This document shows positions 36,570-48,027 of a DNA stretch of 64,000 nt, piece after piece. How positions within the stretch are numbered: the stretch's first letter is position 1; each line of letters starts with the position of its first letter. A program made the position numbers and the translations under genes. The notes under the pieces are model-generated. The model saw only the letters and a program-made list of their open reading frames with translations, ran no database searches and was not told the origin of the DNA. Source of the DNA: Apus apus (taxonomy: Eukaryota; Chordata; Aves; Apodiformes; Apodidae). The stretch is from the NCBI RefSeq assembly GCF_020740795.1, contig NC_067286.1, positions 19,472,350 through 19,536,349 of the forward strand, in the 5' to 3' direction.

Positions 36570-38520
36570 CTTGCTGCAACAGAAACATCAAGCGTCATCA
36601 GTTCTGGCAGCAGACAGCAACTGAAAACATGTTGTCAGTCTCAGCAACCACAGCCAGTTAGTAGAGACTCCCCCAAAAGACAAAATTATTAGAAAGAAAA
36701 ACTGGCTCCATTGTAGCCCAGGCCAGGACATACTTTCACCAATTACCCCACATAATCCACCCATATACATATACATCTTTGTGTGAATAATTGGTAAGTG
36801 AAATGTTGCCCAAGCCTAGCATACAGAGCAGTTGTCACATAATATATTGAGTATTAATAAGACAACAATAGGGTGTAACATCTTGTTGAAGAGTCCCATA
36901 GCAGTTGGTGACTATGTGAAAAAGATGTCCCACCTTTCTCTCTGTTCTCTCTCTCCTTTTTCTAACAGTCAATGTATCTCATTTGCATCATGATGGACAG
37001 TAATAAAAGTTTTTTGTCCATTTTCTTGGATGTGCTCCAGCAATTACTTTAACGTCCGCATGTTTTAAGAGTCTCTTTAATGAAGTGATATTCATTCCAA
37101 TAGCAAAAGGCTGCAGATCTCTGTACAAGGTGTAGTTAGATCGTAGCAGCTGATGAGTGGTGACTAGAGATGAATAATTGAAGTAAAATCCTCTAAGGTT
37201 AATAAAGTATTAGAATTATTACTTCTAGATATAATTATATAATCTACAGGCATGTGATCACAAACTGTTCTCAAACACATCCCTTCCCAATATACACAAG
37301 TACTGTTTCTGGAGTCTAGCTGGGATTTATTTCAGAATGACTTGTTATCGTGGCCCAACACAACAAAGGAACAGCCCCATGGCTGGTCACTAAACTCCCA
37401 CGTGCCCCCCCCCCCCCGTTGCAATGATTGACTATACAGTGTGTATCAAAGCATTGTGTATAGTCAACACAAAAGGTGTGGCTTTATCATCAGTAGGGCT
37501 GTAAGTGAAATTAACCATGTAACCACCATGACTGGAATTTTTGCTCAAATTTTGTTGTGTTATCCCACTCAAACTTAATTGTTATCCCAAATTGCCTTCT
37601 GAAGTTCAGTAGGTAAGGTACCTTCTTCATGTTCCTGCATAATTGCAGCAGCCATTAGTTGCATCCATAGCTGAGCTTGGATACAACTAAGGGCTAGAGA
37701 AACATTGTTTTGGGCCTGATCAACTGCAATCAACTGGTGGTCCATCTAATTTACTTCTCGCCACTGAGCCAAAATGCCAGATATGACCCATTGGTTAGTT
37801 ACAGGGCTGAAGGAATGTTGTAAAGGATGTTTAAATCCATCTAGCGTACTGGTTATGGTGGCTGTTTTTCTGGCAAGTACCTTGGCATCTGTGCTGTTTT
37901 AAGAAACCAAATCACATCTCTCCTTGATTGATTTGGAAAGGTAAGAGTCTGTCCCTGTAAGTATGCTGACGATTCTGAGTAAGAAGCACTTGGGAACAGT
38001 AAGCAGGTGCATTTAATTATGGAGATGCTAGTTTGCATCCATAATTCCACCTGTTTTAGGGAATATGATGGATTGAACAGCACTTATGGTTGACCTGTAT
38101 TTTTGATTATGTAAGGACTGGTATTGAAGATGTAAGGAGTTAGGCTAATAGGAAGCTGAGTTGGTACATTTTCCAAATTTTGAAGGGGTAGAGGTTTCTT
38201 ACCCTTTATGACTGACACAGATGTCATTGTATCAATCATAAATATAAATAGCAGTTCTGTGCCTCTGTAGCCCCACGTGCAGTACACAAACATAGGTTTG
38301 GTTAAGATAAAACTTACTGGGTTCCAGGATTTAGTAGCATTATTCCAAATCGCTATTTTAATTTTGGTGGGTGCAATGCCCTTATTGCCTTCCCTTGTAA
38401 TTGCTGTTGAAGTAGACTGCACCCATAGCTGAGAAACCTGAGTGGTGCAGGGTGTGCTGGAGTTACAATATTGATTAGGATAAATAAGTGAGGGTCTCCA
38501 TCCCATGAGTTTTTCATGTC
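36570..38520 (-). pseudogene. Endogenous retrovirus env-like remnant
   Basis: This is old, broken retroviral envelope-like sequence, read leftward. A 140-codon open part (38506-38084) looks like surface-subunit sequence. A second open part around 37730-37620 has a heptad-like helix, including QAQNNVSLALSCIQAQLWMQ, as in transmembrane subunits. A third (36776-36588) carries a hydrophobic stretch that could be the membrane anchor. Between them are several stop codons (for example just before 37740 and between 37600 and 36800), so no functional envelope is encoded. Assignment is by overall pattern and by the neighbouring RT; the family is uncertain. Confidence 0.55.
37405..37417 (+). repeat. Poly-C run (13)
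   Basis: Thirteen C in a row lie within the retroviral remnant. Runs of this kind are prone to sequencing length error. Confidence 0.95.
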
Positions 38521-38523
38521 AAT

Positions 38524-38850
38524 GTGTGGTGTGTTGATACAGTTTCACATCTTGTGGGAGAGTGACTGTAAAAGTTTAAGTGCAGCATGAGCAACTGTGG
38601 GAGAAGGCCTGTATTCCCGTGGGTGTCTGTTAAAGTTATATTGTATACCTTTCCAAGTAAAGGCAAATTTTTCTTTGTCTTTTTCATGTAAGGGTGACCA
38701 TAAAAAACAGATCTTTTGCGCCTAGCACTGTCATTCCTGGCTGAGCAGCTGCTTGCAAAGGAACTGTTAAGTTTGCAGTGGTTGGTACAGTAGCTGTTAG
38801 CGGGGCAGTATTAAATTTCAGTTTAGCCTAGAGAAGCTGGGACCTCAAGA
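38524..38850 (-). pseudogene. Endogenous retrovirus reverse transcriptase fragment
   Basis: Read leftward, the sequence shows a degenerate retroviral RT palm region: first GAKDLFFMV, then after a frameshift EKFAFTWKGIQYNFNR and YRPSPTVAHAALKLL, then in another frame DVKLYQH. The position where the catalytic YxDD box should follow is corrupted. Two frameshifts and a stop make it dead. The rest of pol (RT end, RNase H, integrase) is absent and the env-like segment follows at once. Confidence 0.7.
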
Positions 38851-39944
38851 TTTCCAAATGCAGAGGAGGTGGTAAAATGCAAAGAAACTATCCTATCTTT
38901 CTTACAACAACATGGCAAGACACTGGTCTATATTACAGTAAAAGCAGGGTGACATGAGATGCTTGAGTATTTTTTGAAGGTTAGACATACTTAGCATTTG
39001 AGTAAGTCATCTAGTGAAGTTAATGAATTTGTTGGACATTTTGAGTATTAGTTAAATGAGTAACTGTAGATTTCTGCCTTATGTAAAAAAGGACTAAATG
39101 AACTTCTAGGGTGTAATTTTTTATTTATTTTTTTTTTTCATGCAAGGGTGGCACTGACCAGGTAAAAATTACATCATGTGTTAGAGAAGGCAGTAGTGAT
39201 CTCCTTGTCAAAATGTATTTGTACCTTAAGATATTTTCATTATGAATTCTCTGCTCACTGCATATTTGCCCTAGATTTTTAGCTTCTAGAGTAGCTAATA
39301 CCAGATTTTTCCTATTGACTGGCACTTAGTTCTGATTTGTTAACTAGCTAAAATTTCAGTCTAAGAGCCATAAAGCTTATGAGTGTAGTATAAGGGGAAG
39401 GAGATTCTTGCTGTGTTTTAAGTAAATTCTTCAAAGACTACAAGTGGAGCATTTTCATGTATAGTATTAGAATAAGACAAGAGGAGCTTGCTGCTTAATG
39501 GCACTGTTTTCAAGTGTATGAAGTTAAGTTGTTGAGGTATTACAATATATTTTGAGACTGTCCACATAACTATTTCTGTATATTGTAGCAGTGTATACTA
39601 TAGCTGTAAGTGGATTAACCAGTGAGAAGCATTCCCTAGAAGGTGTCTCCTAATTCCATTTAAGATTCATAGAATGCATCTGTTTTGAGATGCTATCTGT
39701 TGTTAACAATCAGTTTTTACGATGTTATAGATTTCATGTGGTTGTTTTTAATGCTTCCTTTCTATAGGGTTAAAATAAGCTACAGTGTTCAGAACTAAAA
39801 ATTGCTTTTTTTGTAGGGTGAGGGTAAGACTGTTGCTCAGTGACTGATTGTACATATTTTTAAAGAACTAAAATGTGCATAAAAAAATTATGAACTTCTT
39901 TTTCAAATAAATGTTAATGGGTTATATGTCTGTACCTTTTTCAG

Positions 39945-40097
39945 AAAAGTATTGTGAAGACAACCTGGGGAGTATTGGATCCACCCGTGGGAAACACACG
40001 TTTAAATGTAATTAGGTTAATATCTTGCCTATTACAGACTAATACAAGCAGTGTGAATCAGGAGCTTATAGAGCTTAACAGCATAGGAATAGTACTG
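39945..40097 (+). CDS. PPP6R3: PPP6R3 coding exon 9 (residues 326-376)
   Basis: The acceptor is gtacctttttcag and the donor CTG/GTAAGA. The exon has 153 bases, phase 0 at both ends. It encodes [20 protein letters not shown] and then [20 protein letters not shown], the most conserved core of the SAPS domain ([17 protein letters not shown]). Confidence 0.96.
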
Positions 40098-40445
40098 GTA
40101 AGAACTTTATGCTGCCTTCTTCATTTTTATGGATTGATGTTAAGATCTTGTCCCTTTTATCTGTCACTGCAGATAATTTGTAGCATATTTTCCAGACTAA
40201 CTTTTCAGCCTGTTTGTATTGTGGCTTCTGTTTCACAGTTTAAGAACTTTTAGTATTGGATTTTATTGTTAAATTCATTTGTGTGCAGTCAACACTTTCC
40301 TCTGATCACTTGACTGATTCTTATGCTCTATATGTTCATAAATATATGCAGTGCTTTTCTTAAAAAGTTTATTTTTTCTTCTGGATGTTCTCAAGTTCTC
40401 AGCCATGTTTAAAGCTTCCCTGCTGCTTTCATTCTTTTCCTGAGT
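40098..40445 (+). other. PPP6R3 intron 9, left unique part
   Basis: This is plain intronic sequence after the exon 9 donor. The open frame continuing from exon 9 to about 40253 is read-through only. Confidence 0.7.
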
Positions 40446-41120
40446 CAGAGAGTCATAGTCAGAGACCTCTAAAGATTGTCTAGTCCAAACCCCCTGCTAG
40501 AGCAGGATCACCCACAGTAGATCACACAGGAACATGTCCAGGTGGGTTTTGAGTGTATCCAGAGAAGGAGACTCCAAACCTTTCTGGGCAGCCTGTTCTA
40601 GTGCTCTGTTACCCTCCCAGTAGAGAAGTTTTTCCTTATGTTTTAACTTGAACCTCCTATGCTCCAGCTTGTACCTATTGCCCCTGTCATTTGATACTGT
40701 GGAAAAGAATCTGGCCTCATCCTCCTGACACCCACCCTTTAGATGTTTGTGTTTGAGATCCCCCCTCAGTCTCCTCCAGGCTAAACAGACCCAGCTCTCT
40801 CAGGCTTTCCTCATAGGACATACTCTTTTCCTCTAATCATCTTTGTGGCCCTGTGCTGGACTCTTTCCAGTAAGTTCCTTACCCTTTATGAACTGGGGAG
40901 CCCAGAACTGGACACAGTACTCCAGGTGCAACTTCACCAGGGAAGAATGGGGGGAGGGGGGAATGACCTCTTTTGACCTACTGGCTACATTCTTCTTAAT
41001 GCACCCTAGGAAGCCATTGGCCTTCCTGGCTGCAAGGGCGTGTTGTTGTCTCATGGTCAGCCTGTTGTCTACCAGGACCTTGAGGTCCTTCTTCCCAGAG
41101 CTACTCTCCAGCAAGATGCA
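40446..41120 (-). mobile_element. CR1 mosaic, segment 1 (minus)
   Basis: This is the 3' end and RT C-terminal half of a - strand CR1, starting at the degraded 3' terminus (gagagtcatagtcagagacc). It runs without gap to agctactctccagcaagatg, where the orientation changes abruptly within a few bases of 41120. Confidence 0.9.
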
Positions 41121-41820
41121 CCAGAGGGACAGGATGCCATCCAGAGGGACCTGGACAAGCTGGAGAAGTGGGCCCAGGTGAACCTCATGAGGTTCAAAAG
41201 GCCAAGTGCAGGGTCCTGCACCTGGGCTGGGGCAATCAATACAGACTGGGGGAAGACGTGCTAGAGAGCAGCCTGTGGAAAAAGACCTGAGGGTACTAGT
41301 GGATGAAAAGCTGGACATGAGCCACCAATGTGCTACAGCAGCTCAGAAGGCCAGCCGCATCCTGGGCTGCATCAAAAGAAATGTGGCCAGCAGATCAAGA
41401 GAGGTGATTCTGCTCCACTACTCTTCGCTGGTGGGACCTCACATGGAGTACTGTGTACAGCTCTGGAGCCCCCAACACAAGAAGGATGTGGACCTATTGG
41501 AGCATGTCCAGAGGAGGGCAACAAAAACGATCAGAGGGCTGGAGCATGTCTCTTATGAAGACAGGCTGAGGGAGTTGGCATTGTTCAATCTGAAGAAGAG
41601 AAGACTACAGGTGGACTTATAGCAACCTTCCAATACCTGGAAGAGGCCTAGAAAAAGGCTGGGGAAGACCTGTCCACTAGGGCATGTAATGACAGGACAA
41701 CAAGGGGTAATGGTTTTAAGCTAGAAAAGGGTAGATCTAGGCTGCACATTAGGAAAAAGTTATTTAATATGAGGTAGGTGGATCACTGGATTGGGTTGCC
41801 TAGAGAAGTGGAGGCCCAGT
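41121..41820 (+). mobile_element. CR1 mosaic, segment 2 (plus)
   Basis: This CR1 RT C-terminal part and 3' UTR is in the opposite orientation. The frame at 41206-41622 is open for 138 codons and shows [20 protein letters not shown] and [16 protein letters not shown]. It lacks a CR1 3' terminus. It stops inside the 3' UTR at gtggaggcccagtccc, where ccctctgg is shared by both flanks, so it did not arrive as a normal 3'-anchored retrotransposition. Confidence 0.85.
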
Positions 41821-42310
41821 CCCTCTGGCATATCAACCACACCACCCAGCTTGGTGCCATTGGCACATTTGCTGAGGGTGCTCTCAATGCCACTGTCAGT
41901 ATCGCTGATGAAGATACTAAACAGCACTGCTCCCAGTATGGACCTCTGATGGACACTGCTTGTCATTGTTTTCCGTTTGGACATCAAACCATTGACCACT
42001 ACCCTCTGGATGTGACCATGCAGCCAGTTCCTTACCACTGAACAGAGTACTCATCAAACCCGTATCTCTCGAACTTAGAGAGAAGGATGTTGTGGGGGAC
42101 CATGTCAAAGGCCTTGCAGAAGTCCAGATACATGACATCATAGGTTTTCCCTTGTCCACTGATGCATTCATTCCACTGTAGAAAGCCACTAGGTTGGTCA
42201 GGCCTGATTTGCCCCTAGTGAAGCCATGCTGGCTGCCCTGAATCACCTCCCTGTCTTCCATGTGCCTTTGCATGTCTTCTAGGAGGATCTGTTCCATGAT
42301 CTTCCCAGGC
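41821..42310 (-). mobile_element. CR1 mosaic, segment 3 (minus)
   Basis: This continues the RT region of the - strand CR1. Translated leftward it gives [20 protein letters not shown]. About 100 bases of the expected consensus between segment 1 and this piece are missing at the segment 2 junctions. It ends at cttcccaggc, which is interrupted by segment 4. Confidence 0.85.
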
Positions 42311-42765
42311 TGGAGCAACAAAGGGCAATGAAGCTGGTAAGGGGCCTTGAGAACAAGCCTTATGAGGTGTGGCTGAGGGAACTGGGGCTATTTAGTCTGA
42401 AGAAAAGGAGTTTGAGGGGAGGCCTCATAGTCCTCTACAACTGCTTGAGAGGAACTTGTAAAGAGGTAGATGCTGGTCTCTTCTCACAAGTAACTGGTGA
42501 TAGAACAAGAGGAAATGGCCTCAGTCTGTGCCAGGGGAGGTTTAGACTAGACATTAGGAAGAATTATTTTCACTGGAAGGGTTGTCAGACATGGGAACAT
42601 GCTGCCCAGGGAGGTGGTTGAGTCACCATCCCTGGATGTGTTTAAAAGTAGTCTAGTTGTTGTGCTTGGGAATATGGCTTAGTGCTGGACATGGTAGAGC
42701 AGGGTTAATGGTTGGACTGTCATCTTGAAGGTCTTTTCCAACCTAAGTCATTCATTCTGTGATTC
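42311..42765 (+). mobile_element. CR1 mosaic, segment 4 (plus insertion with 3' end)
   Basis: This 455-base 5'-truncated CR1 in + orientation ends in a normal CR1 tail (cattctgtgattc). AGGC flanks it on both sides (42307-42310 and 42766-42769), and the host CR1 sequence (cttcccaggc then atagaggtgaggctg) is continuous if it is removed. It is therefore a genuine insertion into the older - strand CR1. Confidence 0.85.
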
Positions 42766-43520
42766 AGGCATAGAGGTGAGGCTGACAGGTCAGTAATTTC
42801 CAGGGTCCTCCTTTTTACCCTTTTTAAAAATGGGCATAATGTTTCCTTTCTTTTGGTCACTAGAGATTTCACCTGACTGCCACAACTTTTCAAATATGGA
42901 GAGTGGCTTGGCAACTGCCATCTGCCAGTTCCTTCAGGACTCTGGGATGCATCTCATCAGGTCTTATGGACTTGTGTATATTCAGATTCTTCAAATGGTC
43001 ACAAACCTTGTTTTTGCTTGTGTTGGGCCATCAACCTGAGAGCCATGAGGAGACAGTGAGGTTGCCAGTGAAGACTGAGGCAAAAAAGTTGTTGAGAACC
43101 TTGGCCTTCTCCTTGTCTGTTGTTACTGGTTCACCATTATTGCTTGTTCTTCTGTAACCTTCTTTTTCTGATTTACTTAACTGCATTTTTTTTCTCCCTT
43201 GCCAAGTTCAGCTGTGCTTTGGCCTTCCTGACCTTGTCTCTACATAACTGGGCAACATCCCTATACTCTTCCCAGGTTATCTGTCCCTGCTTCCACTGCC
43301 CGTGTAGTTCCATCTTGCCTTTTTAGTTTGACCAGCAGGTCTTGACTCAGCCATACTGATCTTTTGCCCTCCTTGCCCAATTTCTTAAGTGTGGGGACTG
43401 AGATCTCTTGCACTCTATAGAAAGCATCCTTAGAGATCTGCCATCTCTCTTCTGCTCCCTTGTCCCTGAGGGCTGTTTCCCAGGGGCTCCAGTTTGCTAA
43501 CTTCTTGGATCACTGCACAT
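42766..43520 (-). mobile_element. CR1 mosaic, segment 5 (minus)
   Basis: This is the N-terminal RT and pre-RT region of the same - strand CR1 as segments 1 and 3 (ggcatagaggtgaggctgac then gtcagtaatttccagggtcc). It runs to about ttgctaacttcttgg, where the copy is 5'-truncated. Confidence 0.85.
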
Positions 43521-44233
43521 ATTTTCATAACTAATTTCACTTTACCACTGATAATTTGAGTTTTGCATTAAGAAATAATTTGAAGTAACTAGACATAAAG
43601 CTTGAAAAATCTTTCCGATGTCGAAGAGGAAAAATGTAGAGAACTAAGAATGAACAATGTTTATCTCAAATTCAGTATTTGTCTGTGTCACACATAAGGC
43701 ATTTAGTAATCTTAAACTGAATTTAGATTATATTAGGTAGCCTTTTGTAATAGAATAATGAAGTTAGTAGATGACAGATTCAAAACAGGTAGATATGATT
43801 TTGTAAGCAATTGCACTAAAATGAGGAGCACATTAAAACAGTATTGTAAATGCTAAAAGGTGAAGTTAACTCAAAATATTAAAATAAATAAAACTTCTAA
43901 TTCTGGGATTCTCTGGGCTTGCAGCTAGCAGAAAGAATGTGTGGCCTGTCATTCCTCCCTGTCTTTGTTCTCTGAAAGTTCGTTATTGGTTACCTCTGGT
44001 ATGAAGTCAGTCACAGCTGATTTTCTGTTCCAGTCCTTGTGTTCAGGTAGTAGCAAGCACAAGACATAACATTTTTGTAGGTCATATGTTCTCCTGCACA
44101 ATAATACTTCTTGTAAAACATCGAACATTTTTTTTCAGTATAGCTATTCACATGACTTGCTGGAGTGAGATGATTGATTATGTTTAATTAAAAGACCTTG
44201 TTTTGTCTAAATCTTGTTGAATTTGTTTTTCAG
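43521..44233 (+). other. PPP6R3 intron 9, right unique part
   Basis: This is AT-rich intron between the CR1 mosaic and exon 10. No further element is recognised. Confidence 0.65.
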
Positions 44234-44386
44234 GACATGTTCTTCAAGTATACATGGAATAACTTTTTGCATACTCAAGTAGAAATCTGTATTGCATTGA
44301 TTCTTGCAAGTCCTCTTGAAAGCACAGATAATGTTACAATTACAGATCAGGATGCCACTGGGGAGGACAATCTCTTACTGAAACAT
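44234..44386 (+). CDS. PPP6R3: PPP6R3 coding exon 10 (residues 377-427)
   Basis: The acceptor is tttgtttttcag and the donor CAT/GTAAGT. The exon has 153 bases, phase 0 at both ends. It encodes [20 protein letters not shown] and then [10 protein letters not shown], with an acidic, Thr/Asp-rich loop before [20 protein letters not shown] is a strongly conserved SAPS-domain motif. Confidence 0.96.
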
Positions 44387-44903
44387 GTAAGTTGTGGGGT
44401 TTGAGGAATCTAATGAATTTTCCTGTCATTAGTCTACTGTAACAGTTATACTTACATAAAGTGTACCCAAACTTTATTAATAGAATGAACAGGAATATTT
44501 TTCTGGAGTTTTTTTGCAAAAATGTCAGATCAGGGTGTTAAACCTGAAAGGTGCCATAGAATACATTTTTGCTGCTCTGAAGTGAGCATGTGTGCAGAAC
44601 TGTGAGTGTTTGTTTTCCTGTAAGGGGAAACCTTCTTGTTAAGAATTAAAATTTTCATTTCAATGGCTTTATGCTACTACTATTCAGCAGCTATAAAGAG
44701 AAATAGAATTAACATACATTTAGCTTTTAAGCTTCTGTTTGGGATCTACAGTTGTTCCTGAACTGTAAGCCCTTTAATCAAAGTATTTATCCTGAAACTG
44801 AAATTAGTAATTTTGTAAGCCTTTAGTATGTGTTAAAATGAACTGTAAAATGCTTAAGTATTCCACCTTACTGCTACTAAGCATATTTTGGTTTTTTTGA
44901 TAG

Positions 44904-44968
44904 CTCTTTCTTAAGTGCCAATTAATAGAACGAATACTTGAAGCATGGGAGATCAATGAGAAGAAACA
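44904..44968 (+). CDS. PPP6R3: PPP6R3 coding exon 11 (residues 428-448)
   Basis: The acceptor is gtttttttgatag and the donor AAACA/GTGAGT, leaving phase 2. This 65-base exon encodes LFLKCQLIERILEAWEINEK plus K. It matches the family's LIERILEAWE helix. Confidence 0.95.
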
Positions 44969-47401
44969 GTGAGTAACTAGTTTTCTTATTCCCTGCAATT
45001 GTCTACATAAGAGTTGAATTGTGAAATTAATGTATGACCAATTAATAAATTATCTGAACCAGTTAAAAAACCACTTGTATGTTAGCATTTGGATTAAAGT
45101 TTTCTCTCATACTAATTTTGGTAACATTTTAAATGCTTTTTCCCCATACCATTTGAGAACACATCAGTTTTGTTATTCTTGCCATGTATAAGATACTGCT
45201 ATGAGTTTTAATGTCTGTCTGTCTGTCTTTTAAGTACAGAAACATACCGTAAATTTTGAGAGGACAGGAAATACTTTTCTCCAAGCAATTGAAAAATATT
45301 TATGAACACATCAAAGCATATTATGTATCAGGGAGCAACACTTTCCTAAGCAGTAGAAGCCAAGACCTCAGCAATGCAATACCTTCTAAAAATACGTTTT
45401 TGTGAAAGGATGGAAGATTCAAGTAGCTAATGTTGTCTGAAACTGTGCTCATAGCAGGAAAAATAACCCTTAGTCTTCATCTGAGGTGGTAGAACAGCTC
45501 TCTGAAGGCTTAAGTTTGGCTCAGGAGATACTAAACCAATAAATGCTAAGTCCAACTTGTCAAAATACTGAATTAGTTGACTGGGATAATGTTGCTCGTT
45601 TGCTGATGTATTATTTGAGACAGTTCTACTCCCCAAAATATTCTTGTTGCTATTTGACGTGAATGTAACTGACCTGAAAATAAGTATGTTGAAGTAGAGG
45701 AAGAGGGTGGTACAAATAAAGGGAATGCGACTTTAACTGTAGAATATATGCTTTTCCAAATGTCTTTTATTTTATATTGTATTCTCCTCAGATTATAGAG
45801 AACTGTCCATTTCATCAGCATTAGACTCTCATTGGAGAAAAGTGTGGAAAGTTCTTTCCACAGGTCCAACCTAAAACTATTGGTTGGATAAGAATGTTCT
45901 TGTGCTTTTATCTGGAAAGAATTTATTTGCTAGAAATGAGCAAACAGTTGTAATACACTCCTTTATCCAATTTTGTACCGGTATGACTCCAAATGTTAAA
46001 GATAAGTCTTAAAAAGCTTTAGATTATCTTAAGCTTAGCTGTTTCAGGAAAGGGATTTTTTTCAGTGCTTTTGTGTTCTGTCAGAAAATGTTATTTAAAA
46101 CAGCCTTGAAAGATTGAGGGTGACTGCTTTCTCCTGGTGAAAATCTGTCGTAGTAAAAAGCTATTTGATTCACAGGGATTAATAAGCATTTGTTAACAGA
46201 AGCTGCAATCATATTCTAGGCTTTTTGGCTAGGCAAAGACAAGTCAGTCCAGCTTGTCAAATACAAGCACTCCCATGGTATATCCTCTATTAGAAATTAT
46301 AACCTTTGCCATTATCGTATGTTGCTTGTTTTGAAGTCAAGGAAATAAGGCAGGACTCTCAAGATGTTCCTGTAAACAGTGTGATGATGTTTCATTCATG
46401 ACATCTTGTATTGACGTAAAATATCAGTCACTTCTTTTATTAGATGATGTTGATGGAAAATCAGGTAATGTGACTTGTGTTAGCATAACATCAGCTACTT
46501 TTGGAATTGCTGACATGTTAGAGAGCTTTCAGTAAGGTTCATAAAAGGCTTGTGTAGCCAGTTGAATGGGTTTGTCTTAATTTTTTTTTTTAAGTTTAAA
46601 AAGCACAAAATCTTAAAACACTGGCACAGCACAAGTCTATTTAGCTTACAGCTAAATACTAGAAATTCAGTCCAAGTTGGAGCTCTCTCTTTAGCTCTTT
46701 GGTCAGATTTAGAAAGACTCCAGCTTATCATAGCAACTCAAAGCACTACTCTAAGAACTACTTAAAAATTACTATTTCTATGAAGCAGTTCTGTCACATT
46801 AAAAAATACTCTAACTCCCTTGTAATTGTACCTTTAGGAATGGTATTTAAGTGCATATGAAACTTCAGGAAATTCATAATCCTAAATTTAAATTTCATGT
46901 GGTCATACCATTCCAGCTCTGCATGCTAACTGTTAAGGTTAAGGAACCTCTTTGATACTAGAGCATACTCTAGTATTTTATGGTTTGGTCACAGACTCAA
47001 ATGTCTGAGAGAATGTTCAGTGTATCAGAGTTTTGAAAAATACTCTCAGCAACAGAAATGTCCTAAAAACTGAGGTTTTGTTTTATCTTTATCGTGATAA
47101 TCCTGTACATTTTTCTTTCTAAACACACAAACATGAAAGCAGAAATAATCTGTTCAGCTATTCCGCTCTTCCTGCTTGGTAGCTTACATGCTTCTTAAGC
47201 CTTCTAAACTGGTTCAATGTAGTTAACCAGTTGGTATCTTAAATTCTTGATTAATTTTGTGAATATTTGGTTTTAGGATGCAGTGCCTCTGCTTAAGAAT
47301 CCCTTCACTACTTGTCTTGTGTAACCTCTTGATTCTATAACAAAGCATAGTAGCACAGTTCCTCTGAGTGTGGGCAGCTGAATTCCTTTTATATTTTGCA
47401 G
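44969..47401 (+). other. PPP6R3 intron 11
   Basis: This 2.4 kb AT-rich intron has GT-AG ends. It has a short (GTCT)n run near 45208 and no recognised mobile element or other gene. Confidence 0.7.
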
Positions 47402-47517
47402 GGCTGAAGGAGGAAGAAGGCATGGCTATATGGGTCATCTGACAAGGATAGCAAACTGTATTGTGCACAGTACAGACAAGGGGCCAAACAGTACTCTAGT
47501 CCAGCAGCTCATTAAAG
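47402..47517 (+). CDS. PPP6R3: PPP6R3 coding exon 12 (residues 449-487)
   Basis: The acceptor is ttatattttgcag and the donor AAAG/GTAATA, phase 1 out. The exon encodes [20 protein letters not shown] and then [10 protein letters not shown], ending [17 protein letters not shown] is one of the best conserved SAPS-family motifs and lies near the end of the SAPS domain. Confidence 0.96.
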
Positions 47518-47887
47518 GTAATATTAATGGTATTAAGTTTTTCTTAATAGATTTCATTATCAAATTTTGATTAAATTAATCAGAATTAAGGCACTTGTTG
47601 AATAAAAACCCAAAATATTTATTAATTCTTACACATTCAATTTAAATTGAGCCATCCTTAAACACGTCTTTTTCTCTAATGGTATTAAAGCTCCCTAAAA
47701 TAAATGCAGAGAGATGCCGACCTGCTTAATTTGGATTTGTTTGCTAAATGAAGTAGTGCTTATGGATGTAGGAAGATGTGTATATTCTTTGCAGTATTGC
47801 TGACAGAGCAGAAGAAGACAATTAAATTAAGTGATGCTCCATCGTCAATAGTACTTCATTGGGATTTCTTTTTGTTACCTACCCTAG

Positions 47888-47973
47888 AGCTTCCAGATGA
47901 GGTCAGAGAACGATGGGAGACATTTTGCACAAGCTCTTTAGGAGAAACTAACAAGAGGAATACCGTTGACCTG
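47888..47973 (+). CDS. PPP6R3: PPP6R3 coding exon 13 (residues 488-516)
   Basis: The acceptor is ttacctaccctag and the donor CTG/GTAAGT. The exon encodes [20 protein letters not shown] and then TNKRNTVDL. The split codon gives Glu; the mammalian protein, as I recall it, has Asp here. The alternative AG two bases downstream would break the frame. This exon closes the SAPS domain and precedes the 10 kb, repeat-filled intron 13. Confidence 0.95.
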
Positions 47974-48027
47974 GTAAGTATGAATGGGTATGGTATCAGA
48001 ATTGCTGCTGTTTGGCCCCCAGTTTCA

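Larger units (their letters stand above)
34531..39944 (+). other. PPP6R3 intron 8
   Basis: This 5.4 kb intron has GT-AG ends. Roughly 35.1-38.9 kb is retroviral remnant in antisense orientation (listed separately). The outer parts (34531-35100 and 38860-39944) look like unique AT-rich intron. Confidence 0.75.

Noticed and set aside
47776..47887. Upstream extension of the exon 13 frame
   Set aside because: It is open by chance. The acceptor at 47887 and the phase from exon 12 fix the exon start at 47888.
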